Shown one piece after another: positions 42,857 to 52,637 of a stretch of DNA of 64,000 nt. A program made the position numbers and the translations under genes. The stretch spans positions 62,001 through 126,000 of the forward strand of contig NZ_JBBBNV010000013.1 of assembly GCF_037137075.1 (NCBI RefSeq), given 5' to 3'. The stretch is from JBBBNV01 sp037137075 (GTDB taxonomy: Bacteria; Bacillota; Bacilli; Paenibacillales; NBRC-103111). The notes beneath the pieces are model-generated. The model was not told the DNA's origin and did no database searches. It saw only the letters and a program-made list of their open reading frames with translations. Position 1 is the stretch's first letter, and every line of letters begins with the position of its first letter.

Positions 42857-44437
42857 ATGCTTAAATCCGTCATCGGTACAAAAACGATGGTCGTCAGCCC
42901 ACACCATTTGGCCTCGATGGCCGGCAGCCAAATGTTGCAGCAGGGCGGCAACGCCTTTGATGCGGCCGTTGCGGTGAGCGCCTGCCTGGCTGTCGTTTAT
43001 CCCCACATGACCAGCCTTGGCGGCGACTCATTCTGGCTGACCTACAGCTCCGGCGACCGCCGGGTCCGCGCTTATAACGGAAGCGGACGGTCCTCCCGCC
43101 ATGCCCGCCGCGAGCTGTATGCAGGAGAAGCGGCCATCCCTTACCGGGGCTTCCGCAGCGCGATTACCGTGCCCGGCATGGTGGACGGCTGGGCGGCTAT
43201 GCTGAACGAGTATGGGCGTCTCACCTTCAAGGAGGTGCTTCAACCCGCTATCTCCTATGCGCTGCACGGGTATCCGGTCACACGGGATCAGCATGAGAAC
43301 ACGGTGAAAACGTTGGACGTTCTCCGCAGCCTGCCCGTAACGGCGGCTATTTACGCGCCCGGCGGGTCCGCCCCCCGAACAGGCGAACGGTTTTATCAGA
43401 AGCAGCTTGCCGCAACGCTGCAGGACTTGGCCGAGGAGGGCCGGGACGGATTTTACAACGGCCGCATCGCCCAAAGTATCGTTTCCTTTTTACAGGAAAA
43501 CGGCGGCATTTTGACGGAAGAGGATTTTGCGGAGCATCGCGGAGACTGGGTGGAGCCGATCTCAACAACCTATCGGGGTTATACGGTTTATCAGGCTCCG
43601 CCGAATTCTCAAGGCTTCACAGCACTCATGACGCTGAATATTTTGGAGCAATTCGATGTAAGCCGCATTCCGCATGGCTCCTACGAATATTATCATCTGC
43701 TGATCGAGTCGCTGAAGCTTGGCTTCCGTGACCGGAATCAATATTTAACCGATCCGGCCTTCTCCCCGATTCCGCTGGACCGGCTGCTCAGCAAGCCTTA
43801 CGCCATTCAACTGATGCAGGAAATCGATATGAAGCAGGCCAAGCCGCTGAACAGCCCCTCCGTCGGAAGCGATACCGCTTATGCGGCCGTCGTAGATGAA
43901 GAAGGAAACAGCGTATCCTTCATTCAAAGCCTGTATTTCGAGTTCGGCTCAGCCGTCGTGGCCGGCGATACCGGAATTTTGCTGCAAAATCGGGGATCGT
44001 TCTTCTCCCTCGATCCGAAGCATGTGAATTGTCTTAAGCCGAACAAACGGACCTTCCACACCTTGATGCCGGCTTTAGCCTGCAAGGATGGCCGGCCGCG
44101 CATTCTGTACGGCACCCAGGGCGGAGAGGGCCAGCCGCAGACCCAGACTGCGATTCTAACCCGCATGATTGACTACGGTATGGACCCGCAGGCATCTATC
44201 AGCCTGCCGCGCTGGGTGTGGGGCCGCACCTGGGGCGATGAAAGCCTGGAGCTGAAGCTGGAGGGTCGCATAGACTCCGCCGTTGCCGAGCAGCTTGCCG
44301 AAGCGGGCCATCTCGTCCGGGTCGTTCAGGATTTCGATGATGCTATGGGGCACGCCCAGGCCATTCAAATCGATGACGAAGGCTTCCTGAAGGGCGGGGT
44401 CGATCCCCGCGGCGACGGGGCGGCCGTCGGCTGGTAG
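42857..44437 (+). CDS. Gamma-glutamyltransferase family hydrolase
   Basis: 526 residues. Family motifs: AGSQMLQQGGNAFDAAVAVS (about 23-42), MTSLGGDSFWL, FRSAITVPGMVDGW, APPNSQGFTALMTLNILEQF, and the self-cleavage/catalytic site GSDTAYAAVVDEEGNSVSFI with the conserved Thr (about 347). It cleaves gamma-glutamyl bonds (glutathione or polyglutamate-like). There is no signal peptide at the chosen start, so it may be a cytoplasmic member; several such GGT-like enzymes act on other amides. ATG 42857 follows GGGGGAGG. Confidence 0.9.
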   Translation: MLKSVIGTKTMVVSPHHLASMAGSQMLQQGGNAFDAAVAVSACLAVVYPHMTSLGGDSFWLTYSSGDRRVRAYNGSGRSSRHARRELYAGEAAIPYRGFRSAITVPGMVDGWAAMLNEYGRLTFKEVLQPAISYALHGYPVTRDQHENTVKTLDVLRSLPVTAAIYAPGGSAPRTGERFYQKQLAATLQDLAEEGRDGFYNGRIAQSIVSFLQENGGILTEEDFAEHRGDWVEPISTTYRGYTVYQAPPNSQGFTALMTLNILEQFDVSRIPHGSYEYYHLLIESLKLGFRDRNQYLTDPAFSPIPLDRLLSKPYAIQLMQEIDMKQAKPLNSPSVGSDTAYAAVVDEEGNSVSFIQSLYFEFGSAVVAGDTGILLQNRGSFFSLDPKHVNCLKPNKRTFHTLMPALACKDGRPRILYGTQGGEGQPQTQTAILTRMIDYGMDPQASISLPRWVWGRTWGDESLELKLEGRIDSAVAEQLAEAGHLVRVVQDFDDAMGHAQAIQIDDEGFLKGGVDPRGDGAAVGW

Positions 44438-44625
44438 CTTCCCGTTGACGGTCTTCATATCGCGCATGTGGTCGACCGACCGCCGTCATGCAGCCAAACA
44501 CCGCGCGCAGTACGATTCAGGAGTTACTCTTAGCGCAACCGCAATCCTAGCCGCCCCTCGGCAGGCCGCTGTCACTATAGACCCCTGCAAGCCGGGAGCC
44601 GAGCAGCGCAGTAGCCGTTCCATAC

Positions 44626-44669
44626 AAAAACCGGATTCCCGCTGCGTCTGCGGAGGGAATCCGGTTTTT
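44626..44669. terminator. Bidirectional intrinsic terminator
   Basis: AAAAACCGGATTCCC (44626-44640) pairs perfectly with GGGAATCCGGTTTTT (44655-44669). It serves the gamma-glutamyltransferase on the plus strand and the RDD-protein gene on the minus strand. Confidence 0.85.
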
Positions 44670-44725
44670 GTGGTCAATTTGGTCAAGCGGGTAACGTGAA
44701 ATTTTAACGGAGCGAACTATTCACG

Positions 44726-45121
44726 TCAGGAAGCGTAAACGACCTGTGTCCCGGCGATGAGGTCATGCAGCGATCGTTTGTCTTCCCGAACGATAACCAT
44801 GATGCCGCTGACAATAACTGCAATGCCGAGCGTAAGGCCGTAAACAAGCCCCGACACGATCGTGCGCATCAGCATCGTTACCAAACTCGGCGGCGTCCCG
44901 TCCAGCTTGACAATACGTATTTTACAAATCCGTTTCCCGCATGTGTACCCATTCCAAATTACCGGCAGCAGCAAGGAATACAACAACGATAAAAAATTAG
45001 TGAAGTATTCCTGCTCTCCAGAGATTCCCGTTATGATTAGCGCGATGATCGTCAGCGGAACCCCCACAATAATCCCATCGAGCAAAGCAGCGCCTAGCCT
45101 GATTCCGAATCCTGCCTGCAT
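44726..45121 (-). CDS. RDD-family membrane protein
   Basis: 131 residues, three membrane helices. The family signature is GIRLGAALLDGIIVGVP (Arg, Asp, Asp) near the N terminus, and WNGYTCGKRICKIRIVKLDG and REDKRSLHDLIAGTQVVY follow, typical of the RDD family. Function is not defined; some members may be ion antiporters. ATG 45121 has AGAGGG upstream. The next gene upstream encodes a lipoprotein. Confidence 0.88.
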   Translation of the reverse strand: MQAGFGIRLGAALLDGIIVGVPLTIIALIITGISGEQEYFTNFLSLLYSLLLPVIWNGYTCGKRICKIRIVKLDGTPPSLVTMLMRTIVSGLVYGLTLGIAVIVSGIMVIVREDKRSLHDLIAGTQVVYAS

Positions 45122-45164
45122 AACGAATCCCTCTTTTCCTATTTTTTTTGCAATCGGCGTGCTT

Positions 45165-45575
45165 TTACAGCTCTCCAATCGCCCGTGACAGCCGGTTCTC
45201 AACCTCAAATAACTGCGTATCCTTTTTTACAAATACGACGATTATGTTCTCTTTATGATACGACATGGCCGATGATCCGTAATGCTCATTATAATAATTA
45301 TGAATAAGTCCCGAGTCCTTTTGCTGGCCTCGCCTCTTGTCAAAGGTATAGATGACAATGATATTCTGGCTGTCCTTTACCTCGTAAGCCGCTTGTTCCT
45401 TCGCATACTCACTGTAAAACAACCCTTTTTTCATTTCCTGAACCGCAATGTCCTGCTGCTTGATGCTGTCCACCGTTTGCGTCAGACTGTGACGGTAGTA
45501 ATCGCCACGGCCGTCGCAAGCGCTGAGCAGCAGCACCATGACCATCGCCAGCACGCAAGCTTGTATCTGTTTCAT
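45165..45575 (-). CDS. Small lipoprotein of unknown function
   Basis: 136 residues with a lipoprotein signal (MKQIQACVLAMVMVLLLSAC; lipobox LLSAC). The mature part is hydrophilic with an alternating beta-type pattern (QNIIVIYTFDK, ENIIVVFVKKDT) but no recognised domain. AAGGAGG site at good spacing. It ends 43 bases before the RDD gene start and may share its transcript. Confidence 0.75.
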   Translation of the reverse strand: MKQIQACVLAMVMVLLLSACDGRGDYYRHSLTQTVDSIKQQDIAVQEMKKGLFYSEYAKEQAAYEVKDSQNIIVIYTFDKRRGQQKDSGLIHNYYNEHYGSSAMSYHKENIIVVFVKKDTQLFEVENRLSRAIGEL

Positions 45576-45634
45576 TGCTCCTCCTTTACGTTGTGTTGTA
45601 TGTCTTTGGCCCTGTACTGCCGGCCGAATTCATC

Positions 45635-45841
45635 CTATACTGCCTGAAGAACTGCCCGGCAGAAGGCATACGGAGAACCAACGTTCATCACGCTGCCCAT
45701 CTCCCAAATCCGCTCCACTGCAGCTCCCCCTGACCTTGCCAATAAAATGATGCGGCCTTGCTCCGACTGCCAGAAGCTTACTGCCGCCCTCCAGCCTGCA
45801 GCCGCCGGCCCGAGATATGACTCGGAAGTGAAGGTCAGCAC
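45635..45841 (-). CDS. Hypothetical small protein
   Basis: 68-codon frame with plausible protein-like composition (FWQSEQGRIILLARSGG, VERIWEMGSVMNVG). GTG start without a clear ribosome binding site, and a second frame overlaps it. It may be a gene remnant or chance. Confidence 0.25.
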   Translation of the reverse strand: MLTFTSESYLGPAAAGWRAAVSFWQSEQGRIILLARSGGAAVERIWEMGSVMNVGSPYAFCRAVLQAV

Positions 45842-45853
45842 ACATCGTCGTGC

Positions 45854-46501
45854 TTATTTCCCTGCACGATATACAATCGCTAACCCCACCACTTCACCTG
45901 TGACGGCATCCACCTCTGCCGCTCCGTGATACAAATAATCGCACAATCCCGGAAGGGCGCACCATTTCTCGGAAACGTCATGACCGTCCAGCATATAGCT
46001 TCCCCTGAACCGGAAGCGGTAGCTGATCGTCTCCCCTGCCCCGGGATGCGGCTGTATAAGCACGGCCTCTGAGTAATAGTGAGGAAGCGGAGGCACAAAC
46101 ACCCCCTGCAGGGGCTCCCGATTGTCCGGATTCCCGTCGGGCCCGGCAGGCTGAACCGGCTTCGCCCCATTCAAATTGCGCCCCTGACCTGTAATCTCAA
46201 TCGGGGCGCCCGGCAGGTACGGCTGCAGCGCCGCTTGCAGTGCATAAGCCTGCTGCTGATCGGCCGCCTCTTTCACTGCGAGGACCATCCCGACCCCCAG
46301 CAGCGCCGCGACGATAAAGCTCCTGACCTTCCGCCTGCAGTACCGCACGACAAGCACGATGGACAATCCGCCCAGCAGCAGAGCAAGTCCCGTAATCCCG
46401 TAAAACACCGGCTTGCTCTGCGTATACTGCAGCGGGCATACAACAATAACAAGCACCGCCACAGTAAGCAGCGTCAGAACGATTGCGCCCCACTTTTTCA
46501 T
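45854..46501 (-). CDS. Membrane protein of unknown function
   Basis: 215 residues. Three hydrophobic segments in the first ~80 residues (one beginning IVLTLLTVAVLVIVV, one TGLALLLGGLSIVLVV, one AALLGVGMVLAV), then an extracellular or periplasm-side domain of ~130 residues ending GEVVGLAIVYRAGK. The tail pattern EVDAVTGEVVG resembles PepSY-type modules but is too short to claim. ATG follows GGGGAA. It lies in a row of minus-strand membrane-protein genes. Confidence 0.65.
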   Translation of the reverse strand: MKKWGAIVLTLLTVAVLVIVVCPLQYTQSKPVFYGITGLALLLGGLSIVLVVRYCRRKVRSFIVAALLGVGMVLAVKEAADQQQAYALQAALQPYLPGAPIEITGQGRNLNGAKPVQPAGPDGNPDNREPLQGVFVPPLPHYYSEAVLIQPHPGAGETISYRFRFRGSYMLDGHDVSEKWCALPGLCDYLYHGAAEVDAVTGEVVGLAIVYRAGK

Positions 46502-46528
46502 CAGGATTCCCCTTCGATTCCAGACGGA

Positions 46529-47398
46529 CTATTTATTCGCATATTCCGATAAAAAGAACTGCCCGTTGCGGTACAGTCTCGGATCATATATCCCGAGCCG
46601 TTCCGTCTCGTCGACCTTGACCACGAACGGGGACCATTCATACAAGGTTTGCGCCTTCGGATTCAGCGCGAACAGCCGATCCATATCAGCGCCCTCCTGG
46701 GATTCCACTTCTACCACAAGCCTCGGCTCGCGAAGCAGGACCGATTCGCTTATCGTAACGACGCCGTCCTTTTTGCCAATCACGCTAAATTGCCCGGGGA
46801 CGAATCCCGCCGACAGCGCTACTTGATCGTAATGCTCGCTCGCCTGTTCATAGAGAAGGTATCCCTGTCCGGACTGAACCGACACGTGGAGCAGCATTGC
46901 AATCCACACCCCGCGGTATATCCGGTGCGGCTGCCAGGTGTTCGGCCTGAATCTCGCCAGCAGAAAGCCGCCCAGCATCAGAACCCAGAACACGACGTCC
47001 ACAATCGGAATCGTGCCAAAGGCAACCCGCTTCGACGAGAACGGCTCGAAATAGCCCGTCCCCCAGGCGTTAAACAAATCGCTCGTGTCATGAATGAATA
47101 CCGCAAGACACGGTATCCAGAACCATTTCCAGCCGCGGACCCCATACAGCACGCGGGTCAGCAGCGCAAGCAGGGCCGCCCAGACCGGGACCAGAAACAC
47201 AGAATGTGTCAGTCCGCGATGCCACATCTGATAGCGCCCCATCGTGTCCCACCATTGCGAGATGACATCCATGTCCGGAATTTGCGATCCGGCAACGGTT
47301 GTCAGCAGCAGGGCTCTCTTCTCCCGGGCGGTCATCCCGGTCTTGTTGCACGCCCCATAAAGCGTTAATCCAAACAGCGTATGTGTTATTGTATCCAT
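46529..47398 (-). CDS. YfhP/YdjM-type membrane-bound metal-dependent hydrolase
   Basis: 289 residues. N-terminal MDTITHTLFGLTLYGAC, then QIPDMDVISQWW and HRGLTHSVFLVPVWA give the His and Asp residues of the LexA-regulated inner-membrane hydrolase family (DUF457). Four to five helices are followed by a soluble C-terminal domain of ~90 residues. Members are predicted zinc phosphohydrolases acting on membrane substrates; activity is not established here. ATG start at 47398. Confidence 0.88.
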   Translation of the reverse strand: MDTITHTLFGLTLYGACNKTGMTAREKRALLLTTVAGSQIPDMDVISQWWDTMGRYQMWHRGLTHSVFLVPVWAALLALLTRVLYGVRGWKWFWIPCLAVFIHDTSDLFNAWGTGYFEPFSSKRVAFGTIPIVDVVFWVLMLGGFLLARFRPNTWQPHRIYRGVWIAMLLHVSVQSGQGYLLYEQASEHYDQVALSAGFVPGQFSVIGKKDGVVTISESVLLREPRLVVEVESQEGADMDRLFALNPKAQTLYEWSPFVVKVDETERLGIYDPRLYRNGQFFLSEYANK

Positions 47399-47523
47399 CC
47401 GGCACCCCAGCTCTGCAATGCAGCTTTGTAGCCATGCAGCAGGTTAGCTTCCGGCTGTACAGCCTTCGGCCAGCTGCACTCAAGGCCTATGCATCCTTTG
47501 AGTAAAATAAGTATCCTGCCTCG

Positions 47524-47982
47524 TCAACCCCCTCTATTCTTTATACGTATCAAACGCGGTAAGGTCACAAAACCAAGCAAAGCTCCTATAAAATTCAACA
47601 TGACATCGTCGACATCCAGAGTTCCAACGCGGGTGCAGAGCTGGATCAGCTCAATACTGACCAGAACAGCCAGAGAAAAGCCGGCAAACGGCCCGAACCG
47701 CCGCCATCTTCGTCCTAATAAGGGCGCAAACACCCCCATCGGAAGGAACAGCACAAGGTTGCCGGCCAAATTTTTGAACCCCATTTCAATCTGACCCGCA
47801 TGCATGTGCCGGATGTCATTCAGGATGGTTTTGAACGGGATGAGATTGTAGTTATAGGTCTCCCACCTGTAGCCGCTCCCCCGGAAAAAGAGCAATTTCA
47901 TCATGATCAGGGTATAAATCAAACATAATCCGATACAGCCGTAATAAAGCGCCTTCTTCTCGGCGATATGGAGCTTCTCCAC
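47524..47982 (-). CDS. VanZ-family membrane protein
   Basis: 152 residues with four membrane helices. Family motifs: YNLIPFKTI (about 45-53), FKNLAGNLVLFLPMGVFAPL, ELIQLCTRVGTLDVDDVMLNFIGALLGF. VanZ-type proteins are linked to glycopeptide resistance (teicoplanin) in some hosts, but most chromosomal members have no known role. GTG start with AAAGGA upstream. Confidence 0.9.
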   Translation of the reverse strand: MEKLHIAEKKALYYGCIGLCLIYTLIMMKLLFFRGSGYRWETYNYNLIPFKTILNDIRHMHAGQIEMGFKNLAGNLVLFLPMGVFAPLLGRRWRRFGPFAGFSLAVLVSIELIQLCTRVGTLDVDDVMLNFIGALLGFVTLPRLIRIKNRGG

Positions 47983-48183
47983 CGCGATCCATCCTTTCCT
48001 GCCGCCGACTTTCCTCTATTTTACAAGTAAACAGGGACAGATGCTATCGAATTCCGTCGAAGGGTGACGCCTTTTACCGTCCGACGGAACGGGGTTCCGA
48101 CAACAAGAAACAACAGCAGAGCAGCGCCCGCTGTTGTCCGGTTTTCCAGTAGGTTTTTTCCTGTGTCCGCCGTGCGCTCCGGT

Positions 48184-49296
48184 TTATCGGCTGTCCAAAG
48201 CCCACAGCATGCGCTCGCGCAGCTTCTCCGGCAGTTCCAGCCCAAGATCCTTGCGATAAGCGGCCTCAAAGCGTTCAAAATGCAGCCTCAGCTTCTCCAA
48301 CAAGCCGCGCCGGGCGTAAATATCCATCAGCAGCTGATTCACTTCCTCATGCAGCGGATAAATAGAAAGAAATTCATCCAGACGCCGCTCCGCCCTCTCC
48401 CATGCCATCTCCGCCATATCCCGATCGGCCAGGCTGCGTACAAGCAATGCATATTGCTTGGCGTACCATTCCTCCAGCGCAGTCTTCCAGGTATAGTCCC
48501 TTCCTTCCAGCAGGGGACCCTTGTACATGGCACAGAGCCGCTCCCCTTGCTCCGGAACGGGCTCCATCCCGCCGGGGGGAAGTCCGAGTCGCTGAAAAGC
48601 CAAAACATCATATTGCAGCTGTCCTGTATCCAGCAGGTAGCCTTCGTTGATTTTATGTATATCCATTCCGATTTCATGGGCTTTCAATATTTTTTTCAGC
48701 CGGTATATCGTATTGTGCAAATTGTGGACAGCCCGATCATCCCTGCTGTTGGGCCACATGAAATCGATGAGGTGCCATTTGCCGATTTCCTGACCGGGGT
48801 TGCACAGGAGATAGGCAAACAGCTCTTCTGTTTTGCGTGTCGGCCACCGTACCAGCTGTCCCGACCCATCCCGCACCTCAAAGCCGCCAAAGCATTGTAT
48901 GGAGGCCGGCAGCTCAGGCTCGGGCAGGGCAGGCAGCCGCCCCTTCATCAGCCGCTTCGCAATCCGGTCAATCACCATCGGCGTGACCGGCTTCAAGATG
49001 TAATCAAACGCATAGACCTCAAACGCCTCCAGCGCATACTGCTTGTAGGCCGTCGTAAATACAATCTTGATTTCGTCCAGCTGTTCATTTAATTGCCGAG
49101 CCAGCTCCAGGCCGTTCATCTTCGGCATCTCGATATCGACAAACACCACATCCGGCTTCAGACCGGGCAGCTTCGTAAGCGCCTCGTGCGGATTTGTGAA
49201 GGCGCCCAAGCATGTAAAATGCGGGTCCTCCTCAATAACGAATTGCATTAATTCCAGGACAAGCGGCTCATCCTCAACAATAACAGCACCAAACAT
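48184..49296 (-). CDS. Response regulator with SARP-like (BTAD) output domain
   Basis: 370 residues. An N-terminal receiver domain (about 1-120: acidic pocket VEDE, phosphoacceptor Asp in VVFVDIEMPKMNG, conserved Thr region VFTTAYK and Lys in YILKPV), a winged-helix part (about 135-235: WPTRKTEELFAYLLCNPGQE, MWPNSRDDRAVHNLHNTIYR) and a bacterial transcriptional activation domain of TPR type (about 236-370). It resembles the SARP regulators, unusual for Firmicutes. ATG follows AGGGGGAG. It starts 14 bases after the hybrid kinase gene ends, so the two form one signalling operon. Confidence 0.92.
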   Translation of the reverse strand: MFGAVIVEDEPLVLELMQFVIEEDPHFTCLGAFTNPHEALTKLPGLKPDVVFVDIEMPKMNGLELARQLNEQLDEIKIVFTTAYKQYALEAFEVYAFDYILKPVTPMVIDRIAKRLMKGRLPALPEPELPASIQCFGGFEVRDGSGQLVRWPTRKTEELFAYLLCNPGQEIGKWHLIDFMWPNSRDDRAVHNLHNTIYRLKKILKAHEIGMDIHKINEGYLLDTGQLQYDVLAFQRLGLPPGGMEPVPEQGERLCAMYKGPLLEGRDYTWKTALEEWYAKQYALLVRSLADRDMAEMAWERAERRLDEFLSIYPLHEEVNQLLMDIYARRGLLEKLRLHFERFEAAYRKDLGLELPEKLRERMLWALDSR

Positions 49297-49310
49297 TCTG
49301 CTCCCCCTTA

Positions 49311-52300
49311 CTAGTTCCAGCTTTGCCCGCGCCGGCCGGCCCCCGATTCATTCAGGGCCGGCAACATCATCGTAACTTTGACCCCAGCGCCAATTTCCGA
49401 TTGTATCTTGAAGGTGGAGCCGGGGATAGAATCCAGACGCTGGCGGATGTTGCGAATGCCGATTCCTCCGTCCAGCCCTTCCCCGGAAGACAAGCGGGAC
49501 AGGCGTTCCGCCGAAATACCGGTGCCATTATCCTCCACGATGACTTCAAGCTGCTTGTCCTTCTGGATCAAGCTCAGCCTTACAACCCCCCCCTCTTCCT
49601 TCTCAAACAGCCCGTGCCGGATGGCATTCTCCACAAACGGCTGGATACACAGCGTCGGGATGTTCCAATGGCGAAGCATGCCCTCCATATGGCATTCGAA
49701 CCGGAACCGGCCGCCATAGCGCGCCTTCTCGATTTCTACATAAGCCTCGATAAGCTCTAACTCACGGGACAAGGGCACCGAAAGCCTCGATCGATCCATA
49801 TCCAGAATATAGCGCAAATACTGGCTGAGCATACCGAGCAAATAGGCCGCCTTTTTCCCGTCCTTATAGCAAAAGGCAATGACGCTGCTTAATGCGTTAT
49901 ACAAAAAATGGGGTTTAATTTGTGCCTGGTAAAATGCCTGTTCATTGCGAATTGCCTCTTGAATCGATGTCTTCATCGCAATGAGCGTCTGGATTCTCGC
50001 CACTAAGGTGTCGGCGTCGAACGGCTTGGTTACATAATCATTGGCCCCCGCCCGGAAGCCGGCCGCAATATCCTGCGGCGTATCCTTGGCCGTCGCAAAC
50101 AAAACCGGCAAATCCAGAATGGAATAGCGCTCCCGCAGCTTCCGGCACAAATCAAGCCCAGAGGTGACCGGCATCATCACATCCAGAATAACGAGATCGA
50201 TCTGCGGGTAGCTTCTCAGCTTGTCCATCGCCTCATGGGCGGAAAAGGCCGTAATAACGTTATACTGGTGCCGTTTCAAAATGTGCAGCAGCACATGGAT
50301 ATTGGAGGCCTCATCGTCCACGATGAGAATCGCGCTTCCCTGATTATCCAATATATCCTGCAGTTCGGCAGACCCGGATGCTCCACGCTGATTCTCTGCG
50401 GATGCGGCCGCCGCTTCGCCGAACGCCAGAGGCTGGCGGACAACCGGCAGGGTGAACTTCATCCGGGTCCCCCGCCCGGTCTCCGACCAGTCTACCAAGA
50501 TGATTCCGCCCATCTGCTCAATCAGCTTGCGGCTGAGGTACAGCCCGATGCCCATTCCGGTGTAGCCTTCCTGCGGCAGTATATCATGAGCCTGCTCAAA
50601 ATAATTAAAAATGGCCTCATGCTTATTCGAGGGTATGCCCGTTCCCGTATCCTCGACGAAAATTTCCGCCATCCCGTCCGTCTCTCGCAAGCTGACTGTA
50701 ATTTTCCCTGCATGTGTATGCTTGATCGCATTGTGAATGAGGTTGTAGAGCACCTGTCTCAGCCGGTTCTCATCAGCGCTGACCCACACACCGGATTCAA
50801 TGCGGTTCTCAAGCCGCAGATTTTTGCCGAGCAGCTCAAATTGCAGCACATCAAATACAATCTGCACGGCGACGCGCACATCCACCAGGCCCGGCTTCAA
50901 CCGAAGCTCCCCGTGCTTCAGCCGGGTAACGTCAATCAAGTCGTGAATCAGCATCGACAGCTTCATGGAGGTGTCCTTAATCAGCCACAGATTCTGCTCC
51001 TGCCTCGCCGTCAAATTACGCTCCTCGTTATCCAGCAAATCGGATGTAATATTCATGATGCCATGCAGCGGGGTTTTAAGCTCATGAGACGTATAGCTGA
51101 GAAACTCATCCTTCAGCTGATTGGATCGCTGCAGCTGGTGCGACAAATCCTCCGTCTTCTCGAAAGCATGGGCAAATCTGACGGCAAGAAGCATATTAAC
51201 GCACAAAATAAAACCGACAATCCCGAGCTTCCCTGCTAAATCGGTCGGCACCGCATTCATGACATAGAGCACTTCATTGACGAAAAACACCGTCAGCGAA
51301 ATCACGCCGCCTATAAACACAATCAGTTCCTTGCGGTTCGCAGACCCGGACTCATTACGGCTGTACAGCACCAGCATTTTCCCCAGCAAATAGAGCGAAA
51401 CCAATTGAATATAGACAAGAAAGAACGGCTTGAGCTCGCTGTGCAGCAGGTAAGGAAGTACGATTACCGCTGCAACATAGAGCACAATCGGCACCATGAG
51501 CAAGATCAGATTACGCTTGGTGATGAGACGCGTGTCAATCGAGCACACAAGCAAAAAGATAAACGCAGCACCTATGAAATCGCTCAAATCCAGCAGCTTG
51601 TAGCTGACCTCAAAAGGCATCCCCGGCAGCTGCATCATCAGCTTCTCTCCGTATAAGAGCTGCCTGACCATAATGGTCAGAAGGTACAGGCCGCTGTAAA
51701 TATACGTCTTGTCTCTGCGCCCGAGGAAATAGAAGCTCAGGTGGTAGACCCCAAACATGGCTACGATGAACGCAATTGCAATATCAGAGCCCATCTGAAT
51801 GCTGTTCAGCTTCGTGATGTCACGCTGCTTGCCAAACAGGATCGAGTTAACCACGCCGCCGCTAGGGTAGACATAATTGGCGGTCTGCAGTATAATCTCC
51901 ACTTCCTGGCCCGCTGTATGAAAATAAGTGCTGTAGGGGGTATTCCCCGGCTCATGATCAGCCTTCACAGCCGCTGGCCGGCCGCTGGAGCCCGTTACTT
52001 TTCCGTTGATATAAATCAAGTGGGACATCCGGATGCTCTTGACCTTCATGCCCAGCACCTCGTCCGAGAAAGGGAGCTTCACCCGAAGCCGGTATGTCCC
52101 AACGCCCTGGTTGGACATACCGCTTTGCGCTGGCCCCTTCCACAATCCCGGCACCGCCAAAAAAGCAGGCTTCGGAGCGGACGGAAGCTTGAAATCGTCC
52201 GGCTCCAGAAGACGGCCCGCATAGAATTCCCACTCCCCGTCCAAGGGCACTACCCCATGCTTGGAAAAATCCCAATTCGTTAAATCAAGCAATCCTTGTC

Positions 52301-52457
52301 TGGCCAGCGGCGCCGTCCGGTTCGGAATCGTCTGGGCATACGTAACGACAAATACGGTCAACAGGATCACGATAATCATTCCGACCAAAATGAATGCTCG
52401 GGGCTTTATAGCTGACAAAATCGCGCGTCCCCTCTCCAAGAGAAGTTCTACCGACAT
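49311..52457 (-). CDS. Hybrid sensor kinase: 7TM-DISM sensor, HisKA kinase, receiver, LytS-type kinase
   Basis: 1048 residues. Order: N-terminal helix (about 20-45), extracellular DISM-type domain (about 60-210), seven membrane helices (about 220-440), HisKA with SHELKTPLHGIM (about 477), HATPase with NLIHNAIKHT and EDTGTGIPSNKH, a receiver domain with ILIVDDEASN and VILDVMMPVTSG, then a second kinase of LytS/His_kinase type (QIKPHFLYNALSS) with its own HATPase (FVENAIRHGLFEKE, DNGTGISAERLS). The two kinase modules flanking a receiver are an elaborate phosphorelay design. ATG 52457 has GGAGG upstream. The cognate response regulator lies directly downstream. Confidence 0.92.
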   Translation of the reverse strand: MSVELLLERGRAILSAIKPRAFILVGMIIVILLTVFVVTYAQTIPNRTAPLARQGLLDLTNWDFSKHGVVPLDGEWEFYAGRLLEPDDFKLPSAPKPAFLAVPGLWKGPAQSGMSNQGVGTYRLRVKLPFSDEVLGMKVKSIRMSHLIYINGKVTGSSGRPAAVKADHEPGNTPYSTYFHTAGQEVEIILQTANYVYPSGGVVNSILFGKQRDITKLNSIQMGSDIAIAFIVAMFGVYHLSFYFLGRRDKTYIYSGLYLLTIMVRQLLYGEKLMMQLPGMPFEVSYKLLDLSDFIGAAFIFLLVCSIDTRLITKRNLILLMVPIVLYVAAVIVLPYLLHSELKPFFLVYIQLVSLYLLGKMLVLYSRNESGSANRKELIVFIGGVISLTVFFVNEVLYVMNAVPTDLAGKLGIVGFILCVNMLLAVRFAHAFEKTEDLSHQLQRSNQLKDEFLSYTSHELKTPLHGIMNITSDLLDNEERNLTARQEQNLWLIKDTSMKLSMLIHDLIDVTRLKHGELRLKPGLVDVRVAVQIVFDVLQFELLGKNLRLENRIESGVWVSADENRLRQVLYNLIHNAIKHTHAGKITVSLRETDGMAEIFVEDTGTGIPSNKHEAIFNYFEQAHDILPQEGYTGMGIGLYLSRKLIEQMGGIILVDWSETGRGTRMKFTLPVVRQPLAFGEAAAASAENQRGASGSAELQDILDNQGSAILIVDDEASNIHVLLHILKRHQYNVITAFSAHEAMDKLRSYPQIDLVILDVMMPVTSGLDLCRKLRERYSILDLPVLFATAKDTPQDIAAGFRAGANDYVTKPFDADTLVARIQTLIAMKTSIQEAIRNEQAFYQAQIKPHFLYNALSSVIAFCYKDGKKAAYLLGMLSQYLRYILDMDRSRLSVPLSRELELIEAYVEIEKARYGGRFRFECHMEGMLRHWNIPTLCIQPFVENAIRHGLFEKEEGGVVRLSLIQKDKQLEVIVEDNGTGISAERLSRLSSGEGLDGGIGIRNIRQRLDSIPGSTFKIQSEIGAGVKVTMMLPALNESGAGRRGQSWN

Positions 52458-52590
52458 TGTATCACCTCCGTTCTGAAAAAGTCTTAACATATGATCAAAT
52501 CCTCGGGTTCTGCACCATTTTCTCATTGAAACGGGTCTGCCATCCCTCGGAAGCTTACTGAATTATTCCATATCCGTGCATTTCGGGTAA

Positions 52591-52618
52591 AAAAAAACCG
52601 TAAAGCACACGACTTTAC
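52591..52618 (-). terminator. Intrinsic terminator upstream of the kinase gene
   Basis: CCGTAAAG and CTTTACGG pair around a short CACACGA-like loop; read on the minus strand a run of nine T follows. It would end the transcript of the possible small ORF at 52638-52781. Confidence 0.75.
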
Positions 52619-52637
52619 GGGGGAGCGGCAGCTCGGC

